This document shows, piece by piece, positions 8,702 to 16,560 of a stretch of DNA of 33,585 nucleotides (positions are counted from its first letter, which is position 1; each line of letters begins with the position of its first letter). This DNA comes from Coriobacteriia bacterium (GTDB lineage: Bacteria; Actinomycetota; Coriobacteriia; Coriobacteriales; UBA8131), in the NCBI GenBank assembly GCA_009781525.1, contig WQXZ01000001.1:1-33585 (forward strand), written 5' to 3'. The position numbers and the translations under genes are program-made. The notes below the pieces were generated by a model. It had not been told where the DNA came from. It saw only the letters and a list, made by a program, of their open reading frames with translations, and made no database searches.

Positions 8702-8880
8702 CGATTGTGGCGATTTTGGCTCTTATGTGAAGCTGCTTTCTTTGTGATGTCACAAGCATATAATGCAAACATGCAGGTCAGAGCCTTGTTCTTCGAACTC
8801 GTTATTATTTTGAATGTCGCCATTTACACTCAAATCGCCACAATCGTCAATCTCTGCCGTCAACTAGGATTTTTTGACGC
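8668..8880. repeat. Perfect 49-bp inverted repeat with a 115-bp loop
   Basis: Positions 8668-8716 are the exact reverse complement of 8832-8880. Each arm carries its own internal inverted repeat (CGTCAA, ten bases, TTGACG) and a second TTGACG, so TTGACG-type hexamers occur six times in the element. The loop contains the near-palindrome TTGTGATGTCACAA and a TATAAT at 8759-8764. No target-site duplication is visible at the ends. The 623-bp gap 8509-9131 otherwise holds the small ORF, a plus-strand terminator and a palindromic repeat. Confidence 0.9.
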
Positions 8881-9010
8881 ACGCAACGCATTGGGCTCGA
8901 TTCGGTGGTTGATTCCGTGAGCGTAGCGCTGGCTTCTGTTCGAATCTTGCCCGCCCGCTCAGCCTTTATATCTGGATAAGACCTCGCTCCTTAAGCTTGC
9001 CTCAAACGCG

Positions 9011-9056
9011 AACCAGCCGGCTAACTTTCGTGCAACCGGCTGGTTGATTTTATTTT
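9011..9056 (+). terminator. Rho-independent terminator, plus strand
   Basis: AACCAGCCGG (9011-9020) pairs perfectly with CCGGCTGGTT (9036-9045) across a 15-base loop, followed by GATTTTATTTT on the plus strand. The T-rich side is on the plus strand, although the annotated neighbours on both sides are minus-strand genes. This supports a plus-strand transcript from the 8.6-kb unit. Confidence 0.6.
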
Positions 9057-9076
9057 GGTGGATTAACCGCTCAGAA

Positions 9077-9127
9077 GGGACAAGAGTGGGACAAAAGTGC
9101 CCGTCCCCTTTGTCCCCCCTTTGTCCC
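9077..9127. repeat. Nested GGGACAA/TTGTCCC palindromic repeat
   Basis: Two GGGACAA copies (from 9077 and 9088) face two TTTGTCCC copies (9109-9116 and 9120-9127), forming a long nested hairpin. It ends five bases beyond the stop of the polyrubrerythrin gene and could protect or end its transcript. No T-run follows on the minus strand, so a classic terminator is doubtful. Confidence 0.6.
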
Positions 9128-9131
9128 AGCG

Positions 9132-12100
9132 CTAGCCAGCCATTAGCTGCCTTTTGCGGCTGGTCAGCACCAGGTAGCATCCAACCAGCAGCATTGATAT
9201 TGAGCCTGCTCCGGCAAAGAGCACCCCTGGGCTCTCGCCGGTCTTCGGTGTAGTGGAAGACCTGAGCGCAGTGTGCAGAATAAAGCTACTGACTGAAGCT
9301 CTGCAGATCGGGCAGGTGGTGAAGTCGATGCTGTTCGCAGGGAATACTGCACCACAGATCGGACAGCGATAGACAATCTCGTATGTATCCCTAAGATATT
9401 GAGCATCGCTGATGTTTGCTAAAGCGTCAGCAAAGATACCAGCATGTACATTTTCAGCTGCTCCAGCTCGGTTGAACATGCTTCTTGCAGCGGAGTATCC
9501 TTCAGCATCAGCGTCAGCACCGAAATCCGGATACATCACCGAATACTCATAGGTCTCGCTATCGATAGCCGCTTGGAGGTTCTCTGCGGTAGTGCCGACT
9601 GTTGGAGTTGCAGCTATCGGGCGAGATGCTGGGTCTGCTCCCATCGCAAGTAACAATATCCACTCGTCATCAGCATGTTTCTGCTCTGCTGCTGCTGTTG
9701 CTCTGAACAGGTTAGCTATATCGGGATACCCCTCTGCCTGTGCTTTCACTGCAAAAGCAAGGTAAGCAGCAGCAGCATTGGACTCGCCTTGAACCGAAGA
9801 CATCAGGTTGCTAAAGGTGTCTGACGAGAGCACTGAGATATAGGATGCAAAGCTGGCTACACCTGCACCACAGATCGGGCAGTTGGAAGCTGGAACGCTG
9901 TCTCCGGTAAACACTGCTCCGCAGACCGGGCAGCGCCAGACCTGACCAAATGTATCTGCCAGATAGCCAGCATCATCCAGGTTGGCTAATGCATCGGCAA
10001 AGTTGCCTGCGTGTACCTCTTCAGCGGCACCGGCTCGATTGAACATGTTTCTTGCAGAAGTTCTGCCTTCAGCATTTGCATCAGCAGCAAAACCTGGGTA
10101 CATCACAGAGTATTCATAGGTCTCACCGTCGATAGCCGCTTGGAGGTTCTCTGCGGTAGTGCCGACTACCGGGGTTGCAGCTATCGGGCGAGATGCTGGG
10201 TCTGCTCCAATCGCCAACAATAGCGCCCACTCATCATCTGCATGCTTCTGTTCTGCAGCAGCTGTTGCTCTGAACAGGTTTGCTATATCGGGATACCCCT
10301 CTGCCTCTGCCTTCGCAGCAAAAGCAAGGTAAGCAGCAGCAGCATTGGACTCGCCTTGAACCGAAGCCATCAGGTCCATGAATGTGTTCGAGGAGAAAAC
10401 AGCAATATATGGCACAAACCCTGCAGCAGCCGCACCACAGATCGGGCAGTTGGAAACCGGTATGGTGTCTCCGGTAAACACAGCTCCGCAGACCGGGCAG
10501 CGCCAGACCTGACCATATGCATCTGCCAGATAGCCAGCATCATCCAGGTTGGCTAATACATCGGCAAAGTTGCCTGCGTGCACCTCTTCAACCGCACCAG
10601 TTCTATTGAACATATTTCTCGCTGCAGTAAAGCCTTCAAGCTGTGCGTAAGCAGCAAAACCTGGATACATCACGATGTATTCATAGGTCTCACCGTCAAT
10701 AGACGCTTGGAGGTTCTCTGCGGTAGTGCCGACTGTTGGAGCTGCAGCAAGAGGGCGAGTCGCAGGGTCAGCGCCCATCGCCAGTAACAACGCCCACTCA
10801 TCATCTGCATGCTTCTGTTCTGCAGCAGCTGTTGCTCTATACAGATTGGCGATACCAGAATACCCTTCGGCTTCAGCCTTTGCCGCAAATGCAAGATAGG
10901 CAGCAACGGCGTTGGTCTCACCTTGAATCGAATCAATAAGAGCAGCAAAGGTATCTGAAGAGAGGATGGCGTTGTATGAGACAAAACTGCTTATTCCTGC
11001 ATTACAGATCGGGCAGCGGGAACCCGGTATGGTGGCTCCAGTAAACACTGCACCACAGACCGGGCAGCGCCAGACCTGGTTAAAGCTCTCTGCCATGAAA
11101 CTTGCATCAGCAAGATTATTCAGTGCTGTTGTAAAGTTACCAGCATGCATCTGTTCAGCTTGAAGCGTTCTTGTAAACAGGTTCCTGGCTGCTGTATACC
11201 CCTCATCAAGCGCATCTTGAGCAAAAACAGGATACATAACAGTGAACTCATAGGTTTCGCCGTCGATCGCAGCCTGTAGGTTCTCAGCGGTTGTACCTAC
11301 AGCAGGCACCGCTGCAGTAGGTCGGCTAGCAGGATCAGCACCTAAACTTAAAAGAATCGCCCATTCGTCATCAGCATGCTTTGCTTCAGCAGCAGCAGTA
11401 GCAGTGAACAGATTGGCGATATATAAGTACCCGTCAGCTTTCGCTTTTGCCGCAAATGCTGTATAGGCTGCAGCTGCATTGGTCTCACCCTGCACAGCAT
11501 CCATTAGGTTTGAATAGGTATCAGTGAATCTGAAAGAGATCGTCGTTCTGAACATCGGCTTTTCAACACCACAGATCGGGCAAACATTCGGCACAGAGTC
11601 ATCTGTATATACCGCCCCACAGGTTGGGCATCGATAAACGGTGCCGAAAGCATAGATCAGCTCATCAACATCACCCAGGTTTGCCAGGGCGAAGGAGAAG
11701 TTCTGAGCATGCACCTCTTCAACCTGCCTGGTTCTGTTAAAGGTGTTCCGAGCTAAAACGTTACCGTCTAGTTCCGCATCATTAAAAAACCCTGGATACA
11801 TTACAGTGAACTCATATGTCTCGCCGTCAATAGCAGCTTGCAGGTTCTCAGCAGTGGTGCCAACGGTTGGAGTTGCAGCAACTGGGCGATCTGCAGCGTC
11901 AGCGCCCAGGCTAACGAGTAAAGCCCATTCGTCATCGGCATGCTTTGCCTCAGCAGCAGCGGTTGCGCGGAACAGGTTGGCAATATCTGGGTGTCCTTCA
12001 CTTTCTGCTTTTATCGCAAAAGCTGTGTAGGCAGCAGCGGCATTGGTCTCGCCTTGAACAGCATCCATCAGATTGTTATAGGTGTCACCAGCCGCAGCAT

Positions 12101-12209
12101 ATACCCTTGGAGGAACAAACACCCCAGCTAAAACCAGTATTAACGACAACGTTGTTGCCAAGACTCTCTTTGCTAACCTCGCATGGATGGCGGTCGACGT
12201 AAGCTCCAT
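9132..12209 (-). CDS. Exported, cell-wall-anchored five-module rubrerythrin
   Basis: A 1025-residue protein with ATG at 12209 preceded by GGAGGGGA. Residues 1-39 form a signal peptide (basic start, hydrophobic LATTLSLILVLAGVFV, cleavage near VYAAA). Five modules follow at about 42-228, 229-417, 418-607, 608-797 and 798-983. Each has a four-helix ferritin-like domain: QGE(T/S)NA..AY, AEAKH/AEQKH as ExxH, a third helix GETYE (SETYE in module 5), and ExxH in VEEVH, AEQMH or AENVH. Each then has a rubredoxin-like ribbon, CPxCGAVF about ten residues before CPIC. These match the diiron and rubredoxin ligands of rubrerythrins, which reduce peroxide. The end has TPKTG (987-991), a membrane segment (about 995-1016) and a basic RKRQ tail, a sortase-type signal. 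Rubrerythrins are normally cytoplasmic single modules. A role in oxygen or peroxide defence at the surface, or in iron binding, is inferred. Confidence 0.93.
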   Translation of the reverse strand: MELTSTAIHARLAKRVLATTLSLILVLAGVFVPPRVYAAAGDTYNNLMDAVQGETNAAAAYTAFAIKAESEGHPDIANLFRATAAAEAKHADDEWALLVSLGADAADRPVAATPTVGTTAENLQAAIDGETYEFTVMYPGFFNDAELDGNVLARNTFNRTRQVEEVHAQNFSFALANLGDVDELIYAFGTVYRCPTCGAVYTDDSVPNVCPICGVEKPMFRTTISFRFTDTYSNLMDAVQGETNAAAAYTAFAAKAKADGYLYIANLFTATAAAEAKHADDEWAILLSLGADPASRPTAAVPAVGTTAENLQAAIDGETYEFTVMYPVFAQDALDEGYTAARNLFTRTLQAEQMHAGNFTTALNNLADASFMAESFNQVWRCPVCGAVFTGATIPGSRCPICNAGISSFVSYNAILSSDTFAALIDSIQGETNAVAAYLAFAAKAEAEGYSGIANLYRATAAAEQKHADDEWALLLAMGADPATRPLAAAPTVGTTAENLQASIDGETYEYIVMYPGFAAYAQLEGFTAARNMFNRTGAVEEVHAGNFADVLANLDDAGYLADAYGQVWRCPVCGAVFTGDTIPVSNCPICGAAAAGFVPYIAVFSSNTFMDLMASVQGESNAAAAYLAFAAKAEAEGYPDIANLFRATAAAEQKHADDEWALLLAIGADPASRPIAATPVVGTTAENLQAAIDGETYEYSVMYPGFAADANAEGRTSARNMFNRAGAAEEVHAGNFADALANLDDAGYLADTFGQVWRCPVCGAVFTGDSVPASNCPICGAGVASFASYISVLSSDTFSNLMSSVQGESNAAAAYLAFAVKAQAEGYPDIANLFRATAAAEQKHADDEWILLLAMGADPASRPIAATPTVGTTAENLQAAIDSETYEYSVMYPDFGADADAEGYSAARSMFNRAGAAENVHAGIFADALANISDAQYLRDTYEIVYRCPICGAVFPANSIDFTTCPICRASVSSFILHTALRSSTTPKTGESPGVLFAGAGSISMLLVGCYLVLTSRKRQLMAG
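9261..12086 (-). repeat. Five tandem rubrerythrin-encoding units of about 570 bp
   Basis: The coding DNA repeats with a period of about 189-190 codons. Copies 3, 4 and 5 (roughly 9261-10955) are especially close at the DNA level. For example, GGTTCTCTGCGGTAGTGCC recurs near 9577, 10145 and 10714, and CTCCGCAGACCGGGCAGCGC near 9917 and 10486. This suggests recent internal duplication, and copy number may vary between strains. Confidence 0.85.
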
Positions 12210-12422
12210 GGTTTCCCCTCCATTTGCTAAATCACACTGCTATAGCTTGAATCTCATTTTCTGCTCGAAAACATAATATACCGTCGCCTAATAGGAATAC
12301 AGCAGAATAGAAATATTCTTGCATGATGAATTAAGAACAACTTGAGCGAATACATGCTAGCTCTCATTCATTACAGCTAACCGCAGTATTCTATTTGCGA
12401 AATGATGGCAGCACCTAAAAGC
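12210..12422 (-). promoter_or_regulatory. Upstream region of the polyrubrerythrin gene
   Basis: This 213-bp AT-rich gap holds a possible -10 (TATATTAT, minus strand, near 12275-12282) without a clear -35. It has a small palindrome, AGAATA-GAAA-TATTCT, near 12305-12320. The motif AACCGCAGTATTCT (12379-12392) matches AACCGCAATATTCT in the inverted repeat upstream of the beta-helix gene (16407-16420) at 13 of 14 bases. Regulation of the surface locus through this motif is only a suggestion. Confidence 0.3.
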
Positions 12423-13805
12423 CTACGAACGTCTGCGCGAGTCCCCGAATCCTCTGGATACGATAATCATGCCGGCAGCCAATAAGGTCAAAGCTATCAC
12501 TTTCACTCGCTGGCTGAATACCCCTTCAGCTTCAGCCTCATCGACCTGATGCTCCAGAAAATCATCAACAGACGCTCGGCAGATCGAGCAGTTATCCCCA
12601 GGTAAGGGCACCACTGTGCCGGTATCTCCTGCCGAGAACACTGCGCCACAAACCGGACAGCGATAGAGCGTCCCAAAGGCTTCAGCCAGATACTCGGCAT
12701 CGTCAAGCCTTGCCAGTGCATACTCAAAGTTGATGCCATGCACAGCCTCAACTGCGCTTAACTGGAAGAACAACCGGCTTGCATCGGCGCTTCTACTACC
12801 GGCACCGCGTGCTGTAGTAAAATTTGGATACATCGTGATGTACTCATAAGTCTCGCCGTCTATTGCAGCCTGCAGGTTCTCAGCCGTTGACCCAACAACC
12901 GGCACTGCGGCTTTCGGACGATCAGCAGGCTTAGCCCCCATCGCAGTCAGGATCACCCATAGCTCGTCCGCGTGCTGCTGCTCAGCAGCTGCAGTTGCTA
13001 AGAACAGATTAGCGACATCTAAATAGCCTTCATCCTCAGCCTGTTCAGCATAGGCAGTATAGGCAGCTACCGCGTTAGTCTCACCCTGAACGGCCGTCAT
13101 CAGATTCTCGTAGGTATCGACCACTGATGTCGCAATATACCGAACAAATCTCACAGTAGCCGTTCCGCAAACCGGACAATTCGAAGTCGGCACCGTAGCA
13201 GCGCTGAATACCGCCCCGCAAACCGGACAGCGATAAACAGTGCTATAAGTATCCACCATATAATTACGAGCCTGTATGTTTTCTAAAGCATCCGCGTAGT
13301 TTCCGGCATGAATCTGCTCAGCTTTCATAGCCCTGTTGAACACCGAGATAGCATCACTCGCATACTCAGCCCGCGCCTCCTCAATAAACGATGGATACAT
13401 CACCGTGTACTCATAGATCTCGCCATCGATTGCCGCCTGCAGGTTCTCAGCTGTGGTTCCCACCGACAACTCGCCAACCGCCGGACGGGTCACGCTCCGG
13501 TCAAGGTCAATCAACGCGTACCATTCATCTTCAGAATGCTTTTTCTCTGCATCAGAAGTCGCTCTGAACAGATTCGCCACCTCGTAATAACCTTCTGCCT
13601 CTGCCACATCGGCAAAGGCGGAATAAGCTGCAGAGGCGTTGGTCTCGCCTTGAATCGCACTCATCAGATTGCGCTCAGTATTCTCAGTTGCTGCAAAGAC
13701 CCCAACAGGTAAAGTCATCCCAAATAGCATAAACACCAGAGCTATCGCGGCAACAGTAACCAGTCTGGAGCGTTTTTTATTTGTGGATAAAATCGACGTC
13801 TTCAT
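12423..13805 (-). CDS. Exported, membrane-anchored two-module rubrerythrin
   Basis: A 460-residue paralogue of the five-module protein. ATG at 13805 follows GGGAG by about eight bases. Residues 1-38 are a signal peptide (KKRSR, then LVTVAAIALVFMLFGM, ending VFAA). Module 1 spans about 42-229 and module 2 about 230-418. Both keep QGETNA..AY, ExxH (AEKKH, AEQQH), GE.YEY and a second ExxH (AEQIH, VEAVH). Both also keep CPVCGAVF plus a second Cys pair (CPVC, CSIC). Residues about 433-450 are a membrane segment followed by a basic RRRS tail. No TPKTG motif is present, so it probably stays in the membrane. It lies 79 bp after the beta-helix gene and 213 bp ahead of the five-module gene, all on one strand. 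An inferred role is oxidative-stress protection at the outer membrane face. Confidence 0.92.
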   Translation of the reverse strand: MKTSILSTNKKRSRLVTVAAIALVFMLFGMTLPVGVFAATENTERNLMSAIQGETNASAAYSAFADVAEAEGYYEVANLFRATSDAEKKHSEDEWYALIDLDRSVTRPAVGELSVGTTAENLQAAIDGEIYEYTVMYPSFIEEARAEYASDAISVFNRAMKAEQIHAGNYADALENIQARNYMVDTYSTVYRCPVCGAVFSAATVPTSNCPVCGTATVRFVRYIATSVVDTYENLMTAVQGETNAVAAYTAYAEQAEDEGYLDVANLFLATAAAEQQHADELWVILTAMGAKPADRPKAAVPVVGSTAENLQAAIDGETYEYITMYPNFTTARGAGSRSADASRLFFQLSAVEAVHGINFEYALARLDDAEYLAEAFGTLYRCPVCGAVFSAGDTGTVVPLPGDNCSICRASVDDFLEHQVDEAEAEGVFSQRVKVIALTLLAAGMIIVSRGFGDSRRRS

Positions 13806-13884
13806 TCCCGGTCTCCCATTTCACTCCGATGTTTGTATCTTTATCTGCATTTTACATGGTCTACTCCCAAAACACTGTCAAAAG

Positions 13885-16005
13885 CTAAAAGCTGTATGAG
13901 CGGGATCGGAATACTCCTATCTTCAGACGACGATGCACAACAAGTATTGCCACGCCAAGCCCACATGTAAGCGAAGCAAGTAGTGCTGCTGCAACGCCGC
14001 TGTCACCAGTCTTTGGTGTCTCAGTGTTGTCAGATGGTGGAGGTGGCGTGGTGTTTTTCGTCCAAGTCGCTGTCACAGTAACATTCTTTACTGGCATGGT
14101 GAAATAGGTACTGGCACGCCCCGCATCTGCAAAAACCACATCGTCACTTGTTACCCAGCCCGCAAATGTATATCCTGGCCGGCTCCCAGCACCAATCGTG
14201 ACTACTTCATCCTCAAAATAGAGACTTTCTCCACTGTTTAATGCAAAGCTATCTACAACTGTGACTCTGTACTCGGGTGGGTCTGACAAGGTCAGGTATC
14301 TGAAGTCGGCATCGTCTATGCCGGGTACTGGTAGGGTTTTCGTGCTCATTTCATAACCATCTGGATAAGTAACCAGGCTATCGTCGTTGAAAATGATGTC
14401 GTTGCCGGCAAGGTATCTGCCGTCGCCCTTGCTTGCGGTGATGTCTGGCTCGAGAATCAGCGGGTGCGCGAGGCGGAAAGTGTCAGAATACTTTGCCCAG
14501 AATGCGCCGCCGGTTATCAGATTCAGTCGTCCTGCGGGCGCGTTCAGGCAGTCTATGGCGTGGCTGTCGCCAATGATCACGCCGCCAGAGATGTGCTCGA
14601 TCAGGCCATTGTTTAGAATGCCACAACCGAGCAGACTGCTTTCGTTGGTAGCTATCAAGCCACCGCTTATTTCGCCGATGCTGCCGTTTTCGTAGACCCA
14701 GATTCCAGCTCTGCCGCCGATGATCTCTGCTTGTCCAGAAATCGACTTGACACTGCCGGCGGCAAAGATCCCGTAGCTGCGACCGTAAATCTCTCCGCCT
14801 GTGATTGATTTGATAACGCTGCCAGGCTCGTTTTGGATGCCGATGCCGCCGACGAAAGAGCCGCCAGAAATCGAGTCGATTCTCGAGCCTTCGCCGAACA
14901 TCCAGATACCGATTCTACCCCCGCTGACCTGGCAGTTTGTTATGGAGTTGATGCCGCCGGCTGGATAGTCCTCAGAGTAGATCACGATCACGCCATTGGT
15001 ACTGGCGTTCAGCGACACAAACTCGCCGCCGGATATCAACTCGACCCAGCTGCCGCGCACAACGCCCAGCGCGCTGGTTTTAGATGACTGAAAGTAGCCA
15101 CCAGAAATCGTGCCGATCCGCCCTTGATTCTGCACAAAGACTGCCTGGCCATTCAGTGTCACTGACGCGTTTGTCTGATAGATTGAGCCCCCCGAGATCT
15201 CGTCTACCCTTGAGCCGTTGCCACTGACCAGCAGTCCGATGTTTGACGCATAGATTTCTCCACCGGTAATCGATATAACTCTGGCTCCCCCCATTACCTC
15301 CAGTCCATGGTCGGAGCCTCTGATTATGCCACCACTGACGCTGCAGGTAACATTAGCGCCATTCAGCAAGACAATGCCTCTCAGAGTCACGCCAGCTCTG
15401 ATGTGAACAGCGCCATTTGTAGCATTAACCGATGGCGAAATGGTTGAGATTGTCAGTTGGTTTTCGCCAATGCCGTCACCAAGAGTCAAAGTGCCACCGC
15501 TTTGCACCCGCAGACAGTAGGCTGCCAAAGTCACGATGTGATTACCTTCAGCAGCGACCAGTGTCACATCTGACGTGATAAGAACGTCGCCTGCCTCAGT
15601 CACATTGTCGATGACCTCAAGAGTGAATGCCGAGATGCCTTCTGCGTTGGCTGCCGTGATTGCCTCCGTCATGGTGTCGTACAGCTCACCAGTCTCAACC
15701 AGCCGAACCGGATGTTCAGGCGAATCTTCCAGTGAAAAAATGCCCTCGACTGCTCCAGCTGGCTCGCGTTCCGCGTCTGCCCCGGCTACCTCATTTCCAG
15801 GCTTCGCTTCCTCGCTTGCTTCGCGCTCCGCGACCTCGCTACCTTCGGCATCGTCTGCATCGTTTACCAGTTCATGCAAGCTACTGTCACCTTCCGTGTC
15901 AGTTGCGTAGACCGGTGTTGGCAATAACTGCAGATAAGCCGAAAACAGGAAAGCCGTTAACAGCAGCTTCATTACCCTTTTTGAGTTGGTTTTGGATTGA
16001 ATCAT
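13885..16005 (-). CDS. Cell-wall-anchored beta-helix protein with InlB-type repeat
   Basis: A 706-residue protein with ATG at 16005 after AAGGGGG. Residues 1-34 are a signal peptide ending PTPVYA. Residues about 40-90 are acidic and low complexity. About 110-520 consist of many short turns of the form ISGGxI, SITGGEIYG or EISGGLI, typical of a right-handed beta-helix. About 575-645 contain a Listeria-Bacteroides (InlB B, Flg_new) repeat with GYTFAGWVTSDD and NVTVTATW. A Pro-rich linker TPPPPS and TPKTG follow, then a membrane segment and a basic tail. The tail is longer than usual, about 17 residues. It is probably an adhesin or carbohydrate-contacting surface protein. A 29-bp inverted repeat lies about 255 bp upstream and may control it. 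Confidence 0.88.
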   Translation of the reverse strand: MIQSKTNSKRVMKLLLTAFLFSAYLQLLPTPVYATDTEGDSSLHELVNDADDAEGSEVAEREASEEAKPGNEVAGADAEREPAGAVEGIFSLEDSPEHPVRLVETGELYDTMTEAITAANAEGISAFTLEVIDNVTEAGDVLITSDVTLVAAEGNHIVTLAAYCLRVQSGGTLTLGDGIGENQLTISTISPSVNATNGAVHIRAGVTLRGIVLLNGANVTCSVSGGIIRGSDHGLEVMGGARVISITGGEIYASNIGLLVSGNGSRVDEISGGSIYQTNASVTLNGQAVFVQNQGRIGTISGGYFQSSKTSALGVVRGSWVELISGGEFVSLNASTNGVIVIYSEDYPAGGINSITNCQVSGGRIGIWMFGEGSRIDSISGGSFVGGIGIQNEPGSVIKSITGGEIYGRSYGIFAAGSVKSISGQAEIIGGRAGIWVYENGSIGEISGGLIATNESSLLGCGILNNGLIEHISGGVIIGDSHAIDCLNAPAGRLNLITGGAFWAKYSDTFRLAHPLILEPDITASKGDGRYLAGNDIIFNDDSLVTYPDGYEMSTKTLPVPGIDDADFRYLTLSDPPEYRVTVVDSFALNSGESLYFEDEVVTIGAGSRPGYTFAGWVTSDDVVFADAGRASTYFTMPVKNVTVTATWTKNTTPPPPSDNTETPKTGDSGVAAALLASLTCGLGVAILVVHRRLKIGVFRSRSYSF

Positions 16006-16056
16006 TTTGCCCCCTTGCGTCTTGATTCTATATTCGGTTTTCTTGAAGCATTGCTA

Positions 16057-16087
16057 TTTATATCTTGTACTAGCTATCTTCACTCAA
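16057..16087 (-). promoter_or_regulatory. Possible promoter of the beta-helix gene
   Basis: On the minus strand TTGAGT (16082-16087) and TATAAA (16057-16062) are 19 bp apart, placing a start near 16050 and a leader of about 45 bases. The spacing is slightly long. Confidence 0.35.
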
Positions 16088-16258
16088 CATAAAACCATCT
16101 CTGATGCAATCTGTAAAGTGGCACGTGCAAAATAGTCCACAAAAATCAAGTTAACTGCTGGTCAAGCGCCGCACCGGTTCGCACCGTAGACAATCAACCC
16201 CAACCAGTAACCAACCCCACCGAAGGCTTGCTGCGACCTTAATCTGGCACATCAGTAT

Positions 16259-16428
16259 TTCGTAGCAGAATATTGCGGTTTAGTACACGATTCGACCTGA
16301 ACCGCACAGCTTTTCATAGGTTTGTGTACCGTTATTCGGACACTGATGCCAGTATTTGGCTCCCATACGCCAATTATCTGATGATTTACATGCCGACGCT
16401 GTACTAAACCGCAATATTCTGCTACGAA
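16259..16428. repeat. Perfect 29-bp inverted repeat with a 112-bp loop
   Basis: Positions 16259-16287 are the exact reverse complement of 16400-16428. The 555-bp gap 16006-16560 between the beta-helix gene and ddl holds this element, the possible promoter near 16060, and nothing else that I can support as a gene. An octamer CAGTATTT recurs just outside the left arm and within the loop. The layout would suit an invertible regulatory segment or a large hairpin. I see no recombinase gene in the window. Confidence 0.88.
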
Positions 16429-16560
16429 CTAGGTGTTTGCATTTGCTGTGACCTGTCGGTGAGAGTAAGGTGACCCAGTAGTTAGTTGCAGGTTGTATTA
16501 GGTTGCGTGTTGCGAAGCTTGTGCAGCTTGGATGGGTAATGACATCGCAATACTTTCAGA

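Noticed and set aside
8705..8920. A 71-aa plus-strand frame across the inverted repeat
   Set aside because: No ribosome site and it spans both repeat arms and the loop; more likely chance.
8905..8960. tRNA-like sequence GTTCGAATCTTGCCCGCC
   Set aside because: It looks like a T loop, but the flanking five bases do not pair, and no acceptor or anticodon arm can be formed.
9444..12202. Several 60-100-aa plus-strand frames opposite the polyrubrerythrin gene
   Set aside because: They recur with the 570-bp module period and are antisense shadows of the coding repeats.
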